This document shows, piece by piece, positions 22,026 through 33,569 of a DNA stretch of 64,000 nt. The notes beneath the pieces were generated by a model, which did no database searches, was not told the DNA's origin, and saw only the letters and a program-made list of their open reading frames with translations. Position numbers and translations under genes: made by a program. The first letter of the stretch is position 1, and each line of letters starts with the position of its first letter. The stretch lies in NCBI GenBank assembly GCA_031216915.1, contig CM062289.1:449320866-449384865 (forward strand), read 5' to 3'. Origin of the DNA: Pictodentalium vernedei (taxonomy: Eukaryota > Mollusca > Scaphopoda > Dentaliida > Dentaliidae).

Positions 22026-22965
22026 AATCTGAGCAAATCTTGAACAATCTTCTTAGATCGTGTCTATGTATCCCGAGTGTTTAGACGAAGTTTAACAAAA
22101 CATCATACAATACCAGCTAAAAGTGTTTAAGGATTATCTTTCTAAACCGGAAAAACAAATAAATTAAATAATTATCTGTAGAAGCGGTGCCTCGTACTAC
22201 ATCGATAATATAGACCTTTCTTAGAATTTCTGATCACTGTGAAAAGCATAAATGGTACGTGAAAATCATAATTGGAAAAGCGTACCCATCATCATAAAAT
22301 ACAGAGACACACGCACTGGATTTATCTGGACATGAAGGACACTCATTAGCTTTAATATAACAAACGTGGTCTTAAAATGAAGGTCAATTTAAGGGAAAAA
22401 ACCTCCAGAACAGGTGATATGTAGATAGATCAATGTTTAGATCGATACGTGACCTTTTAACATGGCTCATTGTCTAAATGATGAGGTTAATTCAAGGACA
22501 AATGAGATCGAATCGAATTGAATCTTATTCCCCATATGAACTCCGGGAAGTGGAGCAGTGCTTATTCACTGTAATAAACAAATTCTTCTTTACTGGTAAA
22601 ATAGGACTCGGAACCAACACCTGTGATGGAAGTCCTCTAAAGTGGGCAGTATGAGTATAAACACTTGGCTGAACTTGACTTCATCCCTATGTAGCGGTCA
22701 TGGGTTAGCCAAAGATGTTGAAAGTGACCTTAAATACAACTAAATCAAATTCCATCGTTATTCAGGTAGCAAATATTGCACTGTTACAACCGTAAATATT
22801 CCCATATTCTGCTGAAGTATTGCATTCAACGCCAGCTCGTCTGTTTTGACAAATCGGTCAAGAAATGGGTATATTTCGGAAACGGAATCAAAGTGAATTC
22901 AAAAGCGGAACTTTCTTGAACTCTTCTTTTATTATCAGGTACTCGGTACTGGTGACCTGATGCTA
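22026..22965. other. Unassigned
   Basis: No gene or repeat signature seen in about 0.9 kb. Confidence 0.4.
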
Positions 22966-23095
22966 CACTCTAAAATTAGTTGGGTTAAAAATCAACCCAA
23001 ATCGACTGGGTTGAGTGAATATGAACCCAATTGGGTTCATATTCACTCAACCCTGTCGATTTGGGTTGATTTTTAACCCAGCTGATTTTAGAGTG
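22966..23095. mobile_element. TA-H palindromic element copy 2
   Basis: The ends are CACTCTAAAATTAGTTGGGT and the inverse GCTGATTTTAGAGTG. The centre ATGAACCCAATTGGGTTCAT is perfect. It is the best-preserved hairpin of this family here. Confidence 0.88.
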
Positions 23096-24473
23096 CAGAG
23101 GAAGAGTACAACAAGAGGAGACACTTGGTACAAAACATCTCGAAGGTGCGAAAATTCTCGAACCAGAATGACTCCAAGCAGGAGCGGCGGTCACTCGATA
23201 AAAGTGGAGGGGCACAAATTTACAGTGCTACCCTGGTTCGACCCAGTGTGAGAAAGGTTACAATCGTATATCGGTAAATGTACCATGACTCGCTATAGTG
23301 TCTCGTTTAGATGAATATGCCGCCGTGTGGTCACTGTCCTGTCCGTTTCTTCTACTCCAACCAGCCAGCCTTCGGGTTGGAAAATAGCTGAAGTAGAAGA
23401 ACGGACTGAAGCGACCGAAAGTGGGATTCTTTGGCTAAATATTGTTTGGATTTGCAAGTAATGTTACAGGAATGCCTGGAAAATTGACACGTTTGCATGC
23501 GCCCATTTTAACTCGTTGTGTAACTGCGAAGCATATGTGTGAAAAAAGTGGAGGGGCACGTGACCCTGGCTCCGCCGTCACTGACTCCAATCGAATCATG
23601 GTGACGATTTGGAATCGAATCACATTTCGAAGTTTCGTTGGACTCCATTTTGGATATACCTCGGGTGAAATCTTTCCCGACAGAATTAGGGTGGTTTGTC
23701 GATAACCAGTTACGAGCACCGCCGTCGGGGTCAAACATAGTCACACTTCCTCATATTCGCATAATTGACGTGTGGCGTCTATTCAAGGTGTTCATGACAG
23801 GTTATATTCTTTCAAAACAGACACGTGTACCTGCTGCTCTTTTGTGTATATCGAGGATTCGTTTTGTCGATGGTATTGATTACGTTTATTTGTATTCAAA
23901 CCATCACCAATTAGCAAATGGCCTACTTGTTGGTGTGAAAGACTTCGTTGTGTGTGTTTTGTGTTTTTAGATTTGGTGCAAGCAAACTCAGAATTAAAAG
24001 ACCCCATGTGTGTAACGTCGACATACAATATGTGTCATCCTGAACTGAATTTTCCAGTTATCCTTAACGACATTCAGTCACAGGGTTTCAGCTATACAGA
24101 CATGGGATCCCATCAACGGCCCTAATCCCCTCGTTGACTTTCCCCTACCCAAAAGGTCCTCGTAGGCTCTCATCACAGACACTCTTAAGGCTTGCATCAA
24201 AGGTAGAGAATTATAGGGAAAAAAGAACAGCAAAATCAACCAGATTCAATTTTTTCAACAAGTTGCAATAACCTTGACTATGGAACGACAGGATCTGGTG
24301 ATAGGTTAGATGGCATATGTGCACGATTTGGGTTGGGTTCCATTGGCCCACATTAGTAAATTTTGTGTACACTCTGAGGTCAGCCATTTTAACATGCACA
24401 AGGGATAGCTCCACCAATTGGGCGTCTCAGATGTGCATTTCAGACAGATGAGATCATGAGGCCGGTAATGGTG
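23096..24473. other. Unassigned, with one imperfect hairpin
   Basis: Positions 23336-23412 pair TCCGTTTCTTCTACTCCAAC with a diverged inverse around CAGCCTTCGGGTTGG. Overlapping frames at 23435-23970 lie on both strands, and neither shows a recognisable family. No gene is called. Confidence 0.45.
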
Positions 24474-24543
24474 AACCTAAGGATTCGACGGGGCGACCAT
24501 GGTCGCCCTGTCGGATCCTTGGATTCCCCATTATCGGCCTCAA
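24474..24543. repeat. Palindrome
   Basis: AGGCCGGTAATGG...GGATTCGACGGGGCGACC is inverted as GGTCGCCCTGTCGGATCC...TTATCGGCCT, with the centre at CCATGG. A GATTCAGATGAG-like outer repeat is weaker. Confidence 0.8.
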
Positions 24544-24759
24544 CATTTTTTTTCCTAGCGGAAAGCCTGATTCAGATGAGATTTTTTTTCAGAATTTGAG
24601 TTGACAAGAAAGATTGGTTCCCCTCAATTCCTGGTCCCAATAGCGTAGATATCGTTTCCGATTTTAAAAAGATTTCATGGAATTAAAAATTGACAAAATT
24701 TAATGACTTTTTTTGTTCCCAGTATTTCTTCTTTTTTTCTTTTTAAATGTTTGCCAAAT

Positions 24760-24827
24760 CGTCCCCTGAGTTCCAATGTGTTCTATGTGCCTACTGGCAC
24801 ATAGAACACATTGGAACTCAGGGGACG
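24760..24827. mobile_element. HP-G hairpin copy 3 (perfect)
   Basis: CGTCCCCTGAGTTCCAATGT is paired without mismatch to its inverse around a short loop. It is flanked by AAAT on both sides. It serves as the reference copy of the family. Confidence 0.88.
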
Positions 24828-25203
24828 AAATGTTTTAAGACAGAATTCTAAATTTACAGTACATTTTGCTACTGGCAGTTAAAAAAATCATTGACAAATT
24901 TCACTCTATTTTCCCAATGACGCCATCATTTTACTCTGTATCAATGGTCAATAGAGGATAGCTAATGGGTTTTTTTTTTTGAGTGGATACATAACATTAT
25001 TTAATTCGTGATGAATTGCGAAATAGTTGTGTGAACATCCCCAGAAGTCAAAACCTATGCTTAGTGGCAGTAATCAAGATGTTAATTTAGACTCACATTA
25101 CGGCCAAGATACTATAGAATACAAATGGGTGGGTGGCGGGCATCATCACTCTAATGTTGTATTTCATGTTTTTTTTTCTTTATATTCTATTTATTTTTTT
25201 TAT

Positions 25204-25261
<58 letters not shown>

Positions 25262-25731
25262 TGTTTAATTTGTGTTTGTCTATAATGTTTATAATATTTA
25301 GATTTTGTTAGATTCTGTTATTTATGGAATACGTTCTGCCATATTGTAAATTGTTAGTCTTTGTACAGGAACGGAGGGGCTTCTAAGTGGTAAGCACTTG
25401 TCCTCCAATACTGATTTGCATTGTCAAATGGCAAATAAAATATGTTTAATCTAAATTTAATTCGTGACCGAGACAAATGTTTATTTATGAAATAATTTTC
25501 GATATCCAGTATTATCAACTCAAAAATACTAGATTTCCTTCTTATTATATATACGCATTTGAGAAGTTGGTTGTTTTCAGCAATAAAACGGCTGCATAAA
25601 AAACAAATAAAATAAATGAAATATTAACCTTGAATAGGCGTTAGAGAGCGAAGTACAAAAGTACATACATAGCTGATTGTTGGCCTTCCCTGCATTAATA
25701 GTCCGCAGTGATAAAATATAGTTTCCATATA
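24828..25731. other. Unassigned, CT microsatellite, possible LINE end
   Basis: (CT)n fills 25208-25257 and produces a spurious serine-leucine frame. Positions 25330-25450 (CTGCCATATTGTAAATTG to GTCAAATGGCAAATAAAAT) look like the 3' end of a retroelement, with an A-rich finish. That reading is tentative. Confidence 0.4.
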
Positions 25732-26158
25732 CAGTGGAGCCCACTTAATTGGATATCGCTTAATTGTATACCCCTGTTAATTGAATATAATTTTTAAACA
25801 CAAAACCATTTACCATATCTTCAGTACAAATTTGATCTGTTTTTTGCATATGGGTTGTAGAGTAAACTCCTGTTAATTGTATATAAATTTTTGTAATATG
25901 TCGAAAAAATTAGTGACACACACCAAATTCCCTTTATTTATCAACCTTTTTGGCCTCACTACATCCAATGCAGGCATTTATTCTATTATATCTTGTTTGA
26001 CAGAGCTCTGTGAGCTCTTCAAACAAGATATAATAGAATAAATGCTCAGTTTACCCCCAGAACACAGGAAACTAACCAAATCCCTGTTAATTGTATACTC
26101 TTGTTAATTGAATAATGTTCACTCGCAAAATGGACATTCAATTAAGAGGATTCTACTG
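25732..26158. mobile_element. pogo/Tigger-like non-autonomous element
   Basis: The ends are CAGTGGAGCCCACTTAATTG and the inverse CAATTAAGAGGATTCTACTG, both flanked by TA. Subterminal TTAATTG repeats are frequent. The CAGT start and TA target resemble pogo/Tigger elements; this is inferred. The centre is a hairpin TATCTTGTTTGACAGAGCTC and inverse, also found alone at 41309-41358. Confidence 0.75.
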
Positions 26159-26384
26159 TACTTCCGTTGGTACACTTATAAATGTATCATATTTTAACAT
26201 GCATCGTACTTGATATACCTATAATAATATCAGGCAACATATTTCCTCATTTATAAAAAAAAACAACAGCAATGATGTACAGATTTCATGATTTCGTAAC
26301 GTTCTTGATACAATGATCGTGAACATTTCTGTATCTTCACTGCGAGGGTTATGATTATTACTTTCCCACGACGTTTTCTATAAT

Positions 26385-26773
26385 TTATTTATTTATTTAT
26401 TTATTTATTAGGGTTTAACGACACATTAACAACCAAGGTCACATCGTGTCGGTGACAATTTTGCGGGTGGAGGAAGCCGGAGTACCGGGAGAGAACCACC
26501 GCCAACGACGAGCAGCTGCCAGCTCCCCAACATTGTAACTCCGCACTGCAGCACAGGCTTAGATTGGTTGAAGACATGCCCGCACCATCGACGTGCAATA
26601 GTACACGGCGTCATCGTGCCTCCATGTGGACAAGCGTGGTGAAGTGCCTTGCCCAAGGACACAACGCGGGAGTCCGAATCGATCACTCAGACGGTCACCC
26701 ATCCAAGGACTAACCGGGTTCGACGTTGCTTAACTTCGGTGATCTGGTGAGAACCGGTTACCACAACGCCCCC
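26385..26773 (-). mobile_element. 5S rRNA-headed SINE copy 2
   Basis: The minus strand reads GATCACCGAAGTTAAGCAAC in the head and TTGGATGGGTGACCG. The shared body, the GTGTCGTTAAACCCTAATAA tail and an AAAT run follow. The duplication TTCTATAAT lies at 26376-26384 and 26774-26782. It is not a 5S gene. Confidence 0.93.
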
Positions 26774-27039
26774 TTCTATAATCTATACTTGCGCGTATAA
26801 TAAATACTGGTACTATCACTCTGATATGACCCGAGCTATGGACAACTAGCATTTAACTTTCACTGATAACGGAATCGTAGTATAGAAAAATCAGCTAGAA
26901 ACTTATAACACTTGCACGTGACACGGATCCTTGCAGTGGCATGCATTCCTAATAATAGTGCCCGGATAAAGATATTTTCTTAAAGGACTGAAAAACACCA
27001 ATGCAATAACAACTACATGTAGATGGTCCATTTGTGTGC

Positions 27040-28020
27040 AAAGCACACTACAGAAATATCCCCGCATTTGCATTCTTGATTATTGCACAGCTAGAGGCCC
27101 TACCTGAACATATGAACACACTTTCAATGTTTTGAATTAACCTCCCCAGGAACCTTTCACAGGAAACTGATTTTCTAACGACAAATGTGTGCTTCGGGTG
27201 CCACATGGGGCCGAATAAAAACTCTGAAACCTTTATGCACATCTAGACACCTTACCAGAACATATGAACAACATTCCGAATTAAAACCCCCAGGAGCTTT
27301 CGCCGGAAACCGATTCTCTGACGACAAAGATAGTGCTGCAGGCATCACATGGGAACGAATTACAAATCCAAAAACTTTATGCACACTTTGACATCTCACT
27401 GGAAAGTATGAATACATTTTTAATGTTTCAAATTTAACCCCTAGGAGCCTTGTGTCGAAAACTGATTCTCCAACGACAACAGTGGTGTTAAGGGGGCCAC
27501 ACGAGACCGAATAAAAAATCCGAAACCTTTATGCATATCCGGAGACCCTACTGAAACATATGAACACACTTTCAACGTTTCGAATTAAACCACACAGGAG
27601 GCTTCCACCGGAAACCGATTCTCTAACGACATAAATGCTGCTAAAAAATCCGAAACCTTTATGCACATCTAGACACGCAACCAGAACATAAGAACACACT
27701 TAACGTTTCGAATTAAAATCCCTAGGAGACTTCCACTGGAAACTGGGGGCCAAATCAAAATTCCGAAACCTTTATGGACATTTGCAGGTGCTATCAGAAC
27801 ACTTTAGCATAGTTTAAAGGTTTCGAATTAAAGACCCTGGGAGCCTTTCAATGAAAACCGATTTTCTAACAATAAAAGTGGTCCCACTGGAACCACTTGG
27901 GGCAAATCAAAATTTTGGAACCTTTATGGACATCTGCAGATGATACATGAACACCTCATCATAGTTTAAATGTTTCAAATTACATACTCTTGGTGATATA
28001 AAGTTCGGACGTACGGGTGG
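27040..28020. mobile_element. Tandem-core element 2
   Basis: About seven diverged units of roughly 110-155 bp. Each contains versions of GAAACCTTTATGCAC, AACATATGAACACA, TTTCGAATTAAA and GAAACCGATTCTCTAACGAC. The array ends in GGACGTACGGGTGGGATGG, a degraded GC-rich tract. Architecture is like elements 1, 3 and 4. Internal open frames are not real genes. Confidence 0.65.
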
Positions 28021-28053
28021 GATGGACGGAGATCACCACATTATCTCCGCATT

Positions 28054-28303
28054 TTAACCCTTTACCCAACGTAACGGCCAAAACCGGCCAGCGCTATTCT
28101 CAAAAATCGCCAATTAATTTTCATTATTTTTTTCATTTTTTGTCTCAAAAACATAGGTTATGACCCCTCAATGGAACGAGCTCCTCGAGCTCGTTCCAAT
28201 GAGAGGTCATAACCTATGTTTTTGAGACAAAACTGAAAATAATAGTTATTCAAGAATTTTTCTTTCAAGTGTCGTCTGCTTTTCATGTTAGGTAAAGGGT
28301 TAA
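28054..28303. mobile_element. TTAA-A MITE copy 4
   Basis: TTAA lies at both ends, with CCCTTTACCCAACGTAACGG left and ATGTTAGGTAAAGGG right. The centre is GAGCTCCTCGAGCTC. It is intact as a hairpin. Confidence 0.94.
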
Positions 28304-28709
28304 AAAATACGGAGAGAAAAACACACAAGGTCAAGTTCGACACCTTACATTACAAGTTCATATTTGACCAAAATGAGGAGAATGCTTTTTCTGAATATAT
28401 TTTCCAAGGACTTTCCTTGACGCTTTCAAAGAAAGACTGATTTTTAGGCCTTATAAGGACTTTGAATTTCATTTGTAAAATTTGAGCATCATTTTGCCCT
28501 TTTAAACAGACAATCTCAATTTTAGAATAGAAACATTCGACAGTGGACAAGCAGACGACACAAAAAACGGTGGTGATGATCAGTAATTATTTAAACCTAC
28601 ACGTTATCTGTATGATTGGGTTAAAATATTACTAAATCTCCCTACAAATGCAAAATGAATTCGTCCATCCCATGCACCACAGACATTATTTTATGAGTCT
28701 ATTTTATTC
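28304..28709. other. Unassigned
   Basis: No gene or repeat signature seen. Confidence 0.4.
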
Positions 28710-28852
28710 CCTGGTGGGTGAGGGTGTGAGATGGCGAAATCTCACCCGAGTGGAAGATATTTGGGCAAGACACGAGGTTTGCCGAGTGTCTGGACCAAAT
28801 ACCTTGTCCCGAGGGTGAGATTTCCCTCATCTCACACCCGCCCCCATCAGGG
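28710..28852. repeat. Inverted repeat
   Basis: The arms CCCTGGTGGGTGAGGGTGTG and GAAATCTCACCCGAG pair with a diverged inverse ending CACACCCGCCCCCATCAGGG. Arms are about 70 bp. Confidence 0.75.
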
Positions 28853-29649
28853 ATAAATTTTCTCCCCACACCAAAACAGTCTGATGTCAACAAAAGCACG
28901 TTCAGCTATGTCGAACAATTTTGTTGTCCATTTCTGAAAAAAAATGATTTGCTTATCGGAAAGAGCGCACAAGACAGGGGTTAAAGATTTATGTACCACA
29001 TGTATATACCACAAAATTAAATCCGAACGCCGGCAAGACAGGGGTTGAAGATTTGTAGCAAAATGAACATTGATACGTTCCAATGAATTCTGCAGTGTAT
29101 TCGCATAACTTTTCGACGGGAATTTCGTGCAACTCTTTCCACTCATAAAGGCATTCATCCAAAAATTCACATAAAAGAGTCAATTGGCCTTCGGTTTTGC
29201 GGTCTGTGTTTTTATTTCTATTTTCTTCGACAAACGTTCGTCTGCTAATATTTCCGAAACGTGACACCATGTTGTTTGTTTACAGAAGAACGTGCGATAA
29301 TTGAATAGTCCTGCGCACATTAAATATGCCAATAAGCCAATATAGGTTGGTCACGTGTGTGGGGGTGAAATAGCAGTCACGTGCGTGAGGAGAGACAGGC
29401 ATATCTCTTCCAGCTGTCTCACACGACTTTATATATGTATCAGCGCCTTAGTGGTGAGATAAATAACCCACGACGCCCGAGTTGAATGGTTTAATATGTT
29501 CAGGGACCCCAACGAACACAGCATCCAGCGTTCAAACTTGTGTTCAGTGCACAAGCCGACTGCAGCTCCGCGGTATAGATGTAATATAATTTATATCATG
29601 CTCACCTACGTTACTACCTGTGAAAAGCCTGTAAGTTAAATTTTAGCTT
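28853..29649. other. Unassigned
   Basis: A short repeated phrase GACAGGGGTT(A/G)AAGATTT occurs at 28974 and 29036. Minus-strand frames at 28847-29270 overlap and lack family resemblance. No gene called. Confidence 0.4.
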
Positions 29650-29690
29650 TTAAGGGCCTATATAATTTTGTTTATTTTGAAAATTCTCAC

Positions 29691-29847
29691 CTCTGATATT
29701 CCTTCAATTCAAATTAAATATACACAAAATGTACATCAAAATGAAGGTTGGGAGGTATAGAACTCGAAACACATGTGTAATCAACTCATAGAGTCGACTG
29801 TAGGCACCACTGGTTCCTGGAAGTCTGCTGCCGTATTCGCACCAGAA
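29691..29847 (-). pseudogene. Exon-like segment in left foldback arm
   Basis: Bounded on the minus strand by AATTATCAG before and GTGAGAAT after. It encodes FWCEYGSRLPGTSGAYSRLY, then ELITHVFRVLYLPTFILMY, then hits an in-frame stop before the donor-like GT. It is the inverted partner of 30394-30550. The remote match to the SLC7 cationic amino acid transporter pattern (E-F-G-x-R-x-P-x-T-G-x-A-Y ... L-E-Y) is weak. Not a complete gene. Confidence 0.4.
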
Positions 29848-30393
29848 CTGATAATTGAATAATATTTCAAGAAAACAACTTGTGGCCAAATGTGCTTTAT
29901 ATATCCAAGAACAAAGCTAGGGGATAAAAATTCTTCAAAACACGGCGACAGAGCTGCATTGGGGGAAATTCCAAAGCCTTTGCTTTTGTTTACGTATGAG
30001 TATACTGTCGATTTCCGGTCGACGTTATCGGACAGAAAAAGCATGTAAAAACAACGCCGTCTAAAATCAAATAATGAAAAAGATCGCCTTCATACAGTAT
30101 ACTGTTATTAGATAGAGATTGCACAGCTGCCATATTCAATGCAAGGAGTCATGATACCTGTTGAAATTTCTTAGAATTACGATTTTGTTTTTCGATGAAA
30201 ATTCGTGGTAACGAATGATTTGCGCATGTCTGTCGAGCATGGAAACCATCTTCAATAAAAAATGCAGACAGTGTTGTCCTTTTCCAAAATGCAGTCATAT
30301 CGCTGTATTCGAAAGTGTTTTGAATGCCTAGCTTGGATATATGAAGCACATTTGGCCACAGGTTGTTCTGATGAAATATTATTTTATTATCAG

Positions 30394-30550
30394 TTCTGGT
30401 GCGAATACGGTAGCAGACTTCCAGGAACCGGTGATGCCTACAGTCGACTCTATGAGTTGATTACATATGTGTTTCGTGTTCTATACATCCCAACCTTCAT
30501 TTTGATGTATACTTTGTGTATATTTAATCGGAATTTAAGGAATATGAGAG
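30394..30550 (+). pseudogene. Exon-like segment in right foldback arm
   Basis: Preceded by TTTTATTATCAG and followed by GTGAGAATTT, plausible acceptor and donor. It encodes FWCEYGSRLPGTGDAYSRLY, then ELITYVFRVLYIPTFILMY. The spacing from the AY pair to the final LMY equals that in SLC7 CAT transporters (23 residues), with E, G, R, P, T, G, A, Y in register. That is a pattern match by eye, not proof. The frame stays open into an upstream stretch starting near 30262. Confidence 0.4.
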
Positions 30551-30599
30551 GTGAGAATTTCAAAATAAACAAAATTCCATTACTTATATAGGCCCTTAA

Positions 30600-31047
30600 C
30601 TCCACTACCGGTGTAACGCTTCTACTGCGGTTAAAAAAAAATTACAACTATAGTCGGAATTTCATCCAACTTGACCTGTGGCATGACGCAATTTGCCAAC
30701 TTCGATACATTCACACTTCGTGATGTTTCATTCAAACATACTACATTTTGCGGTACCATCTAATAGGTGCAATGGCTTATTAAGTTTAAAATACCTACAA
30801 TTAAATATTTAAAATAAAATTTAAGAATTGTTAATAGTAATTGACTGAAAAAGCAAGGTGAATTCAATCAACTTTGACGATGTGTCTGTCTGTCAATCAA
30901 GCATCTACGTACAGCCGGTAGTACTACCCACCGGCGAAGATGTAAACAAAACAAACCCGTGTGTTTGCGATAGAAAGTGTTATTTTTTCTCCATTTTAAG
31001 CGACAAAGTCGATTATTTATTAAAAGCGTGGTATACATAAAACAAAT
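30600..31047. other. Unassigned
   Basis: AT-rich with no recognised element. A 60-codon frame at 30858 lacks support. Confidence 0.4.
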
Positions 31048-31173
31048 AGGTACTAGGCCCGGTAATCAGGTTTAAACCAGTCGTAGAATAAGGGTTTTAA
31101 CCACTCGGCAAGCCGAGTGGTTAAAACCCTTATCCTACTCGTGGTTTAAATCTGATTACCGGGCCTAGTACCT
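31048..31173. repeat. Palindrome
   Basis: The arms AGGTACTAGGCCCGGTAATC and the inverse meet at CTCGGCAAGCCGAG. Arms are about 60 bp with a handful of mismatches. Confidence 0.83.
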
Positions 31174-31485
31174 TTTTATTCTGTATATTACGAACAACGT
31201 AATTCGAGCACAAGTGTAACTTTTAGAAAACTTTTTATACTTACATACCAGTGTAACCACCACATAATCTGCAAGCATCAGGTTAGTTTCTATTTTAACT
31301 TCTCATTATCCGGAGACTTTTCATTATCCTAAGACTTCACCATCTTAAGACTCCGCCCCAATAAACCAGTCCGGTGGTGATGCATCACTACAGGACAATT
31401 TTGTTGGTAGCGAACTCACAAGATGATAGGGTATGTTAACCTCTAATCACAGTGACAGACGGGGATTAAAATAAACGTTTACCAG

Positions 31486-31850
31486 TTAAAATATAGTCAT
31501 GGAAACTGTTAAAGGTATGACTATTGATTTCGTAATTACATAACAAACTCTTCCATTTAGTAAAATATCAGTATTAACGAAATGCAGTAACTGCCCTATA
31601 GTGGTAATCCTTTCTGCTAAGTAAATCGGGCACCGGAGGAGATGATGTTCAACAGTTTCGATTGCACAACACCTGTAAGCTGCTGTAAGTGAGAAATAAT
31701 TTTTGTAAAGGTGGTCATTGAGGCTGCTACAGAATGTGCGAAGTCTGCAGTTATATATTTGGGCTTGATGTAATTTGTCGTTGAAGAACAAAAAAAAAAA
31801 CTGGTACGAAGAGCTTATTACCGTTCAGAAAGAAAGTGAACTGTTGAAGT
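31486..31850 (-). pseudogene. Non-LTR retrotransposon C-terminal fragment
   Basis: The minus-strand frame includes YRCCAIETVEHHLLRCPIYL, the cysteine-histidine motif that follows the reverse transcriptase domain in many animal LINEs. LNDHLYKNYFSLT precedes it, as expected. No RT domain is left upstream and there is no tail downstream. It reads as the 3' coding relic of the same or a similar element as 32690-33130. Confidence 0.75.
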
Positions 31851-32332
31851 GAGTTGGTTTCACAAATTTCTAGTGACAGTGAATTCCATACCTGAGTAAT
31901 ACGGGGTTAACATGAACATTGGAATGTTTGTGTGCGGCAGAAGTGAATTGTTAAGTCCGTGTTGTGACACAGATTGCACCATGCGATGCAGAGGATGGCG
32001 AAGGGATCATACAGTAAAATTATTGGAGCGGGAGATGGTGGAATATTTTGAAATATTGTTTGAGTTTGTGTTTCTCCCTTCTAGATTTGACCCCGGTCAA
32101 AATAGCTTTTTTGGGGAGGATGTGGAAGGAGGAGGGTGTAATACTTCCGCATATTTTCCATCTTATTAGACTATTTTTCTTTTGATCTACTGATTGTCGA
32201 TATTGTTCGGTTTCCTATTTTCGGAATGATTTCTCCCAGACCACTGGTATATTTTTCATTTCAGTAAGGCGATGATTTAGTTTTCTCTGACGAATTACGG
32301 TTCTAATTTCATTGTGCATTCAGTGGGGTTCA
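31851..32332. other. Unassigned, between LINE relics
   Basis: No recognised coding or repeat landmark. It may be decayed LINE sequence, since it lies between two LINE fragments on the same strand. Confidence 0.4.
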
Positions 32333-32579
32333 TTAACCTTTACCTAACATGAAAAGCAGACGACACTTGCAAACAAAATTCTTGAATAACTGATTTTTTT
32401 CAATTTTTGTCTCACAAACATAGGTTATGGCCCCTCATTGGAACTAGCACGACGAGCTCGTTCCAAATAGGGGTCATAACCTGTTTTTAGACAAAAAATG
32501 AATATATAATGAAACTTAATTGGCGACGTTTGTTAATAGCGCTGGCCGGTTTTGGCCGCTACGTTGGGTAAAGGGTTAA
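32333..32579. mobile_element. TTAA-A MITE copy 5
   Basis: TTAA at 32333-32336 is followed by CCTTTACCTAAC (one C lost), and TTAA closes it at 32576-32579. The hairpin is complete but the arms have more mismatches than usual (GGAACTAGCACGACGAGCTC centre). Confidence 0.92.
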
Positions 32580-32588
32580 GTCTTGATA

Positions 32589-32656
32589 CACTCAGTTGGG
32601 TTAAAAATCAACCCAAATCAACTGGGTCAATTTTCAACCCAACAGATTTTAAAGTG
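32589..32656. mobile_element. TA-H element copy 4, shortened
   Basis: It keeps CACTCAGTTGGGTTAAAAAT, CAACCCAAATCAACTGGG and TTTTAAAGTG but has lost the ATGAACCCAATT centre. It starts ten bases after TTAA-A copy 5. Confidence 0.75.
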
Positions 32657-32689
32657 TATTATTAGTTTATTTGGTATGAGCTTGTGGGT

Positions 32690-33130
32690 TACATTTTCTA
32701 AGGCGTTCTGCAAATCACCAATTACCGTTGAACACGTACTACCAGCAAAAATGCTATCCCAGTCTCTATCCATAAGAGATGTATTAATTGCATCATAGTT
32801 CGCATTGTCGAACAGCCATATTCTAAGTTTGGATACTCTGGTCCGAAAACACCATACTTAATACGGCAACGTGTGCATTCAGCATAAGAAGGGTCACTGA
32901 CGCTATGGTGTGCAATAACACACAGGTCTTTGGTGATTGCCATATCCAGAAAGGGAGAAGACGTTACGGTGAAGAGTGTGGATTGATTAATTATTTGGGT
33001 CAAATTGTGATGGATTAAGATTTGTTGCGCTGGGTCATAATGGGGTGTCAACTAGCCATTGTTATTACGATCTGCGAGTTGTATTGCTTGTTCTATGGAA
33101 ATTGTCAAGCGGACAACAGGGCGCAGCGAG
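32690..33130 (-). pseudogene. Non-LTR retrotransposon endonuclease fragment
   Basis: The minus strand gives QQILIHHNLTQIINQST, then TSSPFLDMAI, then SVSDPSYAECTRCRI. This is the order of LINE apurinic endonuclease motifs near the C-terminal S-D-H catalytic site. The usual D-H there reads T-R, so it is inactive. After a frameshift near 32870 the next frame gives WLFDNANYDAIN and DRDWDSIFAGST, typical of the linker to RT. RT itself is missing. Confidence 0.75.
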
Positions 33131-33569
33131 TTGGACATTCAACTTTTGTGATTTAATTTGCAACCATAAAAACTCATTGTTAGAAATTTCAAGAAACGTG
33201 ATGTGACATATATAGAAGGGTATTTTTCAGACATATAGTTATTCCCCCTCCCCTAGTTCCCTGATCCTTACTATCAGGTAGCGTATCTGCTGTCGCTTTC
33301 TTTTAGCAGTGATTCAGAAAACTTAAGACAAGCATTTCAGACTTTCCGTCCTCGCAATAATGTAAAACTATTTGGGATTTTAGATCTCGTTGCTATAAGG
33401 GGCCATTAGCCATGCTTCTGCTTATTCCCGGTAAAGAGAAAACATCAACATCTTATCTCATACAGATCCTACCGGGGGCAGGATCTGAATGAGTTATAAG
33501 ACGTTGATGGTGGTTCTTTCAAGGAGCTCTGTCCGGACAAAACTGTCAAGTCACGACAGTATTTAGGAA
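33131..33569. other. Unassigned, one hairpin
   Basis: Positions 33443-33509 pair CATCAACATCTTATCTCAT with the inverse ATGAGTTATAAGACGTTGAT around CCTACCGGGGGCAGG. The rest is unassigned. Confidence 0.55.

Larger units (their letters stand above)
29654..30595. mobile_element. TTAA-flanked foldback with exon-like arms
   Basis: The ends are GGGCCTATATAA and its exact inverse. TTAA lies immediately outside at 29650-29653 and 30596-30599. Arms of about 300 bp (29654-29960, 30290-30595) are roughly 90 percent identical and surround a unique spacer of about 330 bp. Both arms carry the same 157-bp segment with splice-like borders. The piggyBac-like class rests on the TTAA alone. It could instead be an inverted gene duplication whose TTAA borders are chance. 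Confidence 0.65.

Noticed and set aside
25027..25311. Protein with serine-leucine repeats
   Set aside because: Produced by the CT microsatellite at 25208-25257.
32583..32798. Small frame on the plus strand
   Set aside because: Runs across a TA-H palindrome and the antisense of a LINE endonuclease fragment.
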